DNA from: Eubacterium sp.
GTDB lineage: Bacteria > Bacillota_A > Clostridia > Lachnospirales > Lachnospiraceae
DNA length: 8,057 nucleotides
Assembly (NCBI GenBank): GCA_017475785.1
Contig: JAFVEX010000065.1
Span: forward strand, 1-8,057
Reading direction: 5' to 3'
Part shown: positions 5,699-8,057 of the stretch, piece by piece
Numbering within the stretch: position 1 is the first letter of the stretch
Layout of the letters: every line of letters starts with the position of its first letter
Translations under genes and position numbers: made by a program
Notes under the pieces: generated by a model
Database searches by the model: none
Seen by the model: only the letters and a program-made list of their open reading frames with translations
What the model was told of the DNA's origin: nothing

Positions 5699-5711
5699 GA
5701 AGAAAAGAAAG
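5679..5711 (+). repeat. 18-nt in-frame tandem repeat containing the lipoprotein stop codon
   Basis: The 15-base word AAGAAGAAAAGAAAG occurs exactly at 5679-5693 and 5697-5711, offset by 18 bases or six codons. Aligned as codons, copy one reads GAA GAA GAA AAG AAA GCC and copy two TAA GAA GAA AAG AAA GAA. The stop therefore takes the place of a GAA glutamate codon, one G-to-T change away. The repeat lies in a purine-rich tract of about 190 bases (roughly 5635-5822). Confidence 0.85.
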
Positions 5712-5830
5712 AAGAAGAGAAGGCCCAAAAAAAGAAATGCAAGAAGAAAAAGAAAACAGAAGAGAAGGCGGAGGAATCCTCTGAGGGCACTGACGAGAAG
5801 GCAGAAGAGAAGACAGAGGAGGCATCATGA
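5696..5830 (+). pseudogene. Open 43-codon continuation of the lipoprotein frame beyond its TAA
   Basis: After TAA (5696-5698) the same frame stays open for 43 codons, 5699-5827, and stops at TGA 5828-5830. Its content (EEKKEEEKAQ, then TEEKAEESSEG and EKAEEKTEEAS) continues the Lys/Glu/Ala composition of the preceding tail. The TGA overlaps the plsX ATG as ATGA, the same overlap seen at the acpP/rnc junction. This suggests an ancestral 292-residue product. The middle run KKKCKKKKK is less typical, and purine tracts stay open easily, so chance openness is not fully excluded. Whether the tail is lost, read through or affected by a sequencing error is unknown. Confidence 0.6.
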
Positions 5831-6852
5831 GCGCAATGGATACCATTCGGGTTGTAGTTGATGCGATGGGCGGTGATTACGCGCCGCAGGAACCGGTAAA
5901 AGGCGCTGTCGATGCTCTGAAGGACAGTCAGAAGCTGCGGATTCAGCTTGTCGGCCAGCCGGAGGTCATCCGGCAGGAGCTGGCAAAATATTCCTATGAC
6001 AAAGACCGCCTGGAGGTTATCGCCGCCAGCGAGATTATTGAGACGGGTGAGTCTCCGGTGCAGGCTGTCCGGCAGAAGAAGGATTCTTCTCTCGTGGTCG
6101 GCCTCACAAGGGTAAAAGACGGGCTTGCCGACGCGTTTGTTTCTTCCGGGAACACTGGCGCGGTGCTCGCCGGCGGCCAGCTGATCGTGCGGCGGATCAA
6201 AGGCGTGCAGCGCGCGCCGCTCGCGCCGCTGATTCCGACGGAGAAAGGTCCGGCTCTTCTGATCGACTGCGGCGCAAATGTAGATGCAAGGGCATCCCAT
6301 TTGGTTCAGTTTGCGCATATCGGCTCCATCTACATGGAGTCAGTCATGGGAATTCGCAATCCGCGTGTCGCGCTTGTAAATATCGGCGCGGAAGAGGAGA
6401 AGGGAAACGCCCTCTCCAAAGAGACCTATCCGCTGCTCGCCGCAAGCCGGGAGATCAATTTTATCGGAAATATTGAGGCGCGGGATATCCCAAAAGGCGA
6501 GGCCGACGTCATCGTGACGGAAGCATTCACCGGGAACGTGATTCTGAAGCTTTATGAGGGTGTCGGGTCTGTCATGATCAGTGAGGTCAAAAAAGGCCTG
6601 ATGACTTCTCTGCGCAGTAAAATCGGCGCGGTTTTGATTAAGCCTGCGCTGAAGAAGACGCTGAAGAAGTTTGACAGCAGCGAGTATGGCGGCGCGCCGC
6701 TTCTGGGACTGAATGGTCTTGTCGTCAAGACACACGGCAGCTCAAAAGCAGCTGAGTTCAGAAATACGATCCTGCAGTGCATCTCCTTTAAAGAGCAGGA
6801 TATCAACGGGCAGATCCGCAGATACCTGAATGATGAAGATAATCTTGGGTAA
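5827..6852 (+). CDS. plsX: Phosphate acyltransferase PlsX
   Basis: PlsX converts acyl-ACP and phosphate to acyl-phosphate, which PlsY uses to acylate glycerol-3-phosphate in phospholipid synthesis; it acts at the inner face of the membrane. The 341 residues cover the family. Visible motifs are VVVDAMGGDYAP (9-20), SSGNTGAVLAGG, the CGANVDARASHLVQFAHIGS block, NIGAEEEKGN, FIGNIEARDIPKGEADVIV followed by AFTGNVILKLYEG, and YGGAPLLGLNGLVVKTHGSS near the C-terminus. AGGAGG at 5817-5822 lies four bases before the ATG at 5827; an ATG at 5836 is a possible alternative. It is followed closely by acpP, whose product carries its substrate. As in many Firmicutes, it heads a lipid-RNA-chromosome gene cluster, but fabD and fabG are absent between plsX and acpP. 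Confidence 0.97.
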   Translation: MSAMDTIRVVVDAMGGDYAPQEPVKGAVDALKDSQKLRIQLVGQPEVIRQELAKYSYDKDRLEVIAASEIIETGESPVQAVRQKKDSSLVVGLTRVKDGLADAFVSSGNTGAVLAGGQLIVRRIKGVQRAPLAPLIPTEKGPALLIDCGANVDARASHLVQFAHIGSIYMESVMGIRNPRVALVNIGAEEEKGNALSKETYPLLAASREINFIGNIEARDIPKGEADVIVTEAFTGNVILKLYEGVGSVMISEVKKGLMTSLRSKIGAVLIKPALKKTLKKFDSSEYGGAPLLGLNGLVVKTHGSSKAAEFRNTILQCISFKEQDINGQIRRYLNDEDNLG

Positions 6853-6860
6853 CAGAAGCA

Positions 6861-7103
6861 ATGGAAATGAAAATACTAAGTCAGATTCTGGCCGAGGTGC
6901 TCCATGTGGACTGCAGGGAAGTGACGCAGGACATGACGCTGGCCGGAGATCTTGACGCAGATTCTCTGGACTTGTACCAGGTTCTGCAAAGAGTGGAAGA
7001 AGCCTTCGGAACCCATGTCTCGGAACAGGAGTTCCGTCATCTGAAAACCGTGCGGGACATCTTGTGGGTGATCCGCAGGAACAGAACGGAAGTGCGATCA
7101 TGA
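6861..7103 (+). CDS. acpP: Acyl carrier protein (somewhat divergent)
   Basis: The 80 residues match the usual length. The phosphopantetheine attachment motif DADSLD is present at 32-37 with Ser35, followed by helix II (LYQVLQRVEEAFG) and the closing helices. The holo-protein would carry growing fatty acyl chains in the cytoplasm and donate them to PlsX. It differs from textbook ACPs: the segment after the serine lacks the common LVELVMALEEEFG wording, and the C-terminus is basic ([10 protein letters not shown]), so by my count the net charge is only about -5. It starts eight bases after the plsX stop with a weak AGAAG site; the ATG at 6867 is an alternative. Its stop overlaps the rnc start as ATGA. 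A specialised carrier protein is possible, but its operon position favours a fatty-acid role. Confidence 0.92.
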   Translation: MEMKILSQILAEVLHVDCREVTQDMTLAGDLDADSLDLYQVLQRVEEAFGTHVSEQEFRHLKTVRDILWVIRRNRTEVRS

Positions 7104-7795
7104 GCCGTCAAAACAGACTCCACGAATTAGAAAAGATTATGGAGTACCGGTTCCGGGATCTTTCCCTGCTGGAGCTGGCGCTGCGCCACAGCTCTTACGC
7201 GAATGAGCATCACATGAGCAGGCTTGCCAGCAATGAGCGCCTGGAATTTCTGGGAGACGCAGTGCTGGAACTGGTATCAAGCGAATTTTTATACCAATTA
7301 TACCCGGATATGCCGGAGGGAGAACTGACCAGGCTGCGGGCGCGGCTCGTGTGCGAGCCGACGCTGGCGCATGACGCGCGGGTGATCGGGCTGGGCGGTT
7401 ATCTCTTTCTCGGAAAGGGAGAGGACGCGACAGGCGGGCGCCAGAGAGATTCCGTTACGTCAGATGCTTTGGAAGCGGTAATCGGTGCCGTGTATCTGGA
7501 TGGCGGTCTGGAGGCTGCCCGTTCATTTATTCTGCGTTTTGTTCTGGATGACGTCGCGCACAAACAGCTGTTTTTTGACAGCAAGACGAGTCTGCAGGAG
7601 ATTGTGCAGGGACAGACAGAAGCTGTGATCTCATATCGGCTTGTCGGGGAGAGCGGGCCGGATCACGCAAAGCAGTTTACCGCGGAGGTACTGATCGGAG
7701 ATAAGCCTGCCGGGCGCGGGAGCGGAACGTCCAAGAAGGCAGCGGAGCAGCAGGCTGCCTATCACGCCATCTGCAAACTAAGGGAAATGTTATGA
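7100..7795 (+). CDS. rnc: Ribonuclease III
   Basis: RNase III cleaves double-stranded RNA and matures rRNA and some mRNAs as a cytoplasmic, magnesium-dependent dimer. The 231 residues hold an N-terminal nuclease domain (about 8-150) with signature [14 protein letters not shown] (45-58). It supplies acidic residues Glu46, Glu49 and Asp53, and [16 protein letters not shown] supplies Asp122 and Glu125. A C-terminal double-stranded RNA-binding domain (about 162-230) has the expected [14 protein letters not shown] segment. The ATG at 7100 is chosen because it forms an ATGA overlap with the acpP stop and has GGAAG at 7088-7092, seven bases upstream. A GTG at 7064 would add 12 residues inside acpP and has no such support. 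The gene order acpP-rnc-smc is standard in Firmicutes. Confidence 0.97.
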   Translation: MSRQNRLHELEKIMEYRFRDLSLLELALRHSSYANEHHMSRLASNERLEFLGDAVLELVSSEFLYQLYPDMPEGELTRLRARLVCEPTLAHDARVIGLGGYLFLGKGEDATGGRQRDSVTSDALEAVIGAVYLDGGLEAARSFILRFVLDDVAHKQLFFDSKTSLQEIVQGQTEAVISYRLVGESGPDHAKQFTAEVLIGDKPAGRGSGTSKKAAEQQAAYHAICKLREML

Positions 7796-7796
7796 G

Positions 7797-8057
7797 ATGT
7801 ATCTGAAGAGTATTGTGATGCAGGGGTTTAAATCCTTTGCGAACAAAATAGATCTGGAGTTCCACGACGGAATCACCGGTATTGTAGGCCCTAATGGCAG
7901 CGGCAAGAGCAATGTTGCGGACGCGGTGCGCTGGGTGCTCGGCGAACAGAGCGCGAAGCAGCTGCGCGGCGGCAACATGCAGGACGTCATTTTTTCCGGG
8001 ACAGAGTCGCGCAGGCCGCTTGGATTCGCGAGTGTCGCCATTACGTTTGACAACACG
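7797..8057 (+). CDS. smc: Chromosome partition protein SMC, N-terminal fragment (runs off right edge)
   Basis: Only the first 87 codons are present, open to the window end. They begin [17 protein letters not shown], the typical SMC opening, and contain the Walker A motif GPNGSGKSN (31-39, with Lys37) and then [19 protein letters not shown], the conserved stretch after it in the ATPase head. SMC dimers with ScpA and ScpB load on and compact the chromosome. The ATG lies one base after the rnc stop, with AGGGA at 7781-7785 upstream, so it is probably co-translated in the same operon. The hinge and C-terminal head lie beyond this window. Confidence 0.96.
   Translation, partial: MYLKSIVMQGFKSFANKIDLEFHDGITGIVGPNGSGKSNVADAVRWVLGEQSAKQLRGGNMQDVIFSGTESRRPLGFASVAITFDNT

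Noticed and set aside
5129..5728. Long open frame on the minus strand, with Leu/Phe-rich composition
   Set aside because: It is antisense to the lipoprotein gene; the hydrophobic run is the complement of Lys/Glu codons.
5726..5734. A AAA AAG slippery heptamer that could direct a -1 frameshift
   Set aside because: It lies after the TAA stop and would be reached only by readthrough. No stimulatory stem or useful alternative frame was seen.
5604..5861. Open frame on the plus strand encoding an extremely Arg/Lys-rich 85-residue protein
   Set aside because: It is the shifted reading of the purine-rich tract, has no ribosome-binding site and runs into plsX. Purine tracts stay open in several frames.

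Overview
The window looks like chromosome of a Firmicute of class Clostridia, most likely a Lachnospiraceae relative. The L32 protein starts MSICPK and carries four zinc-type cysteines, a form I associate with that family. The right half has the conserved Firmicutes order plsX-acpP-rnc-smc. Ribosome-binding sites are strong AGGAGG types, and promoters fit the sigma-A consensus. The genus cannot be fixed from sequence alone.

Left part (1-1987, all on the minus strand). At the edge lies the first 9 codons of a gene with a strong ribosome-binding site. Next is a two-gene cassette: a 68-residue XRE-type regulator and a four-helix membrane protein, joined by an ATGA overlap. A clear promoter lies upstream, with a GTAAAG/CTTTAC palindrome at its predicted transcription start, which suggests autorepression. 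Beyond that is a complete gene for a malate/L-lactate dehydrogenase-family NAD(P)-dependent oxidoreductase with its own promoter and a candidate operator.

Middle (1988-4510). A non-coding, repeat-containing divergent intergenic region ends in a promoter with nested AT-rich dyads. This promoter drives a 56-residue single-pass membrane protein and a large two-domain acyltransferase (membrane acyltransferase-3 plus extracellular SGNH esterase-like domain), an OatA-like arrangement suited to O-acylating cell-envelope polymers.

Right part (4511-8057, plus strand). A perfect TTGACA-N17-TATAAT promoter drives rpmF (L32), followed by a strong hairpin terminator. Then come a lipoprotein gene with an Ig-like domain and a Lys/Glu-rich tail, plsX, acpP, rnc and the start of smc, closely spaced and in two places overlapping by ATGA. 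This set links phospholipid synthesis (PlsX, ACP) to RNA processing (RNase III) and chromosome organisation (SMC).

The most notable observation is in the lipoprotein gene. Its TAA stop lies in an 18-nt tandem repeat where the other copy has GAA. The same frame then stays open for 43 more Lys/Glu-rich codons and ends in an ATGA overlap with plsX. This points to a recent nonsense change, a sequencing error or readthrough. I saw no CRISPR array, insertion sequence, tRNA or rRNA, and no clear new defence or biosynthetic system; most of the window is ordinary core genome with some accessory genes.
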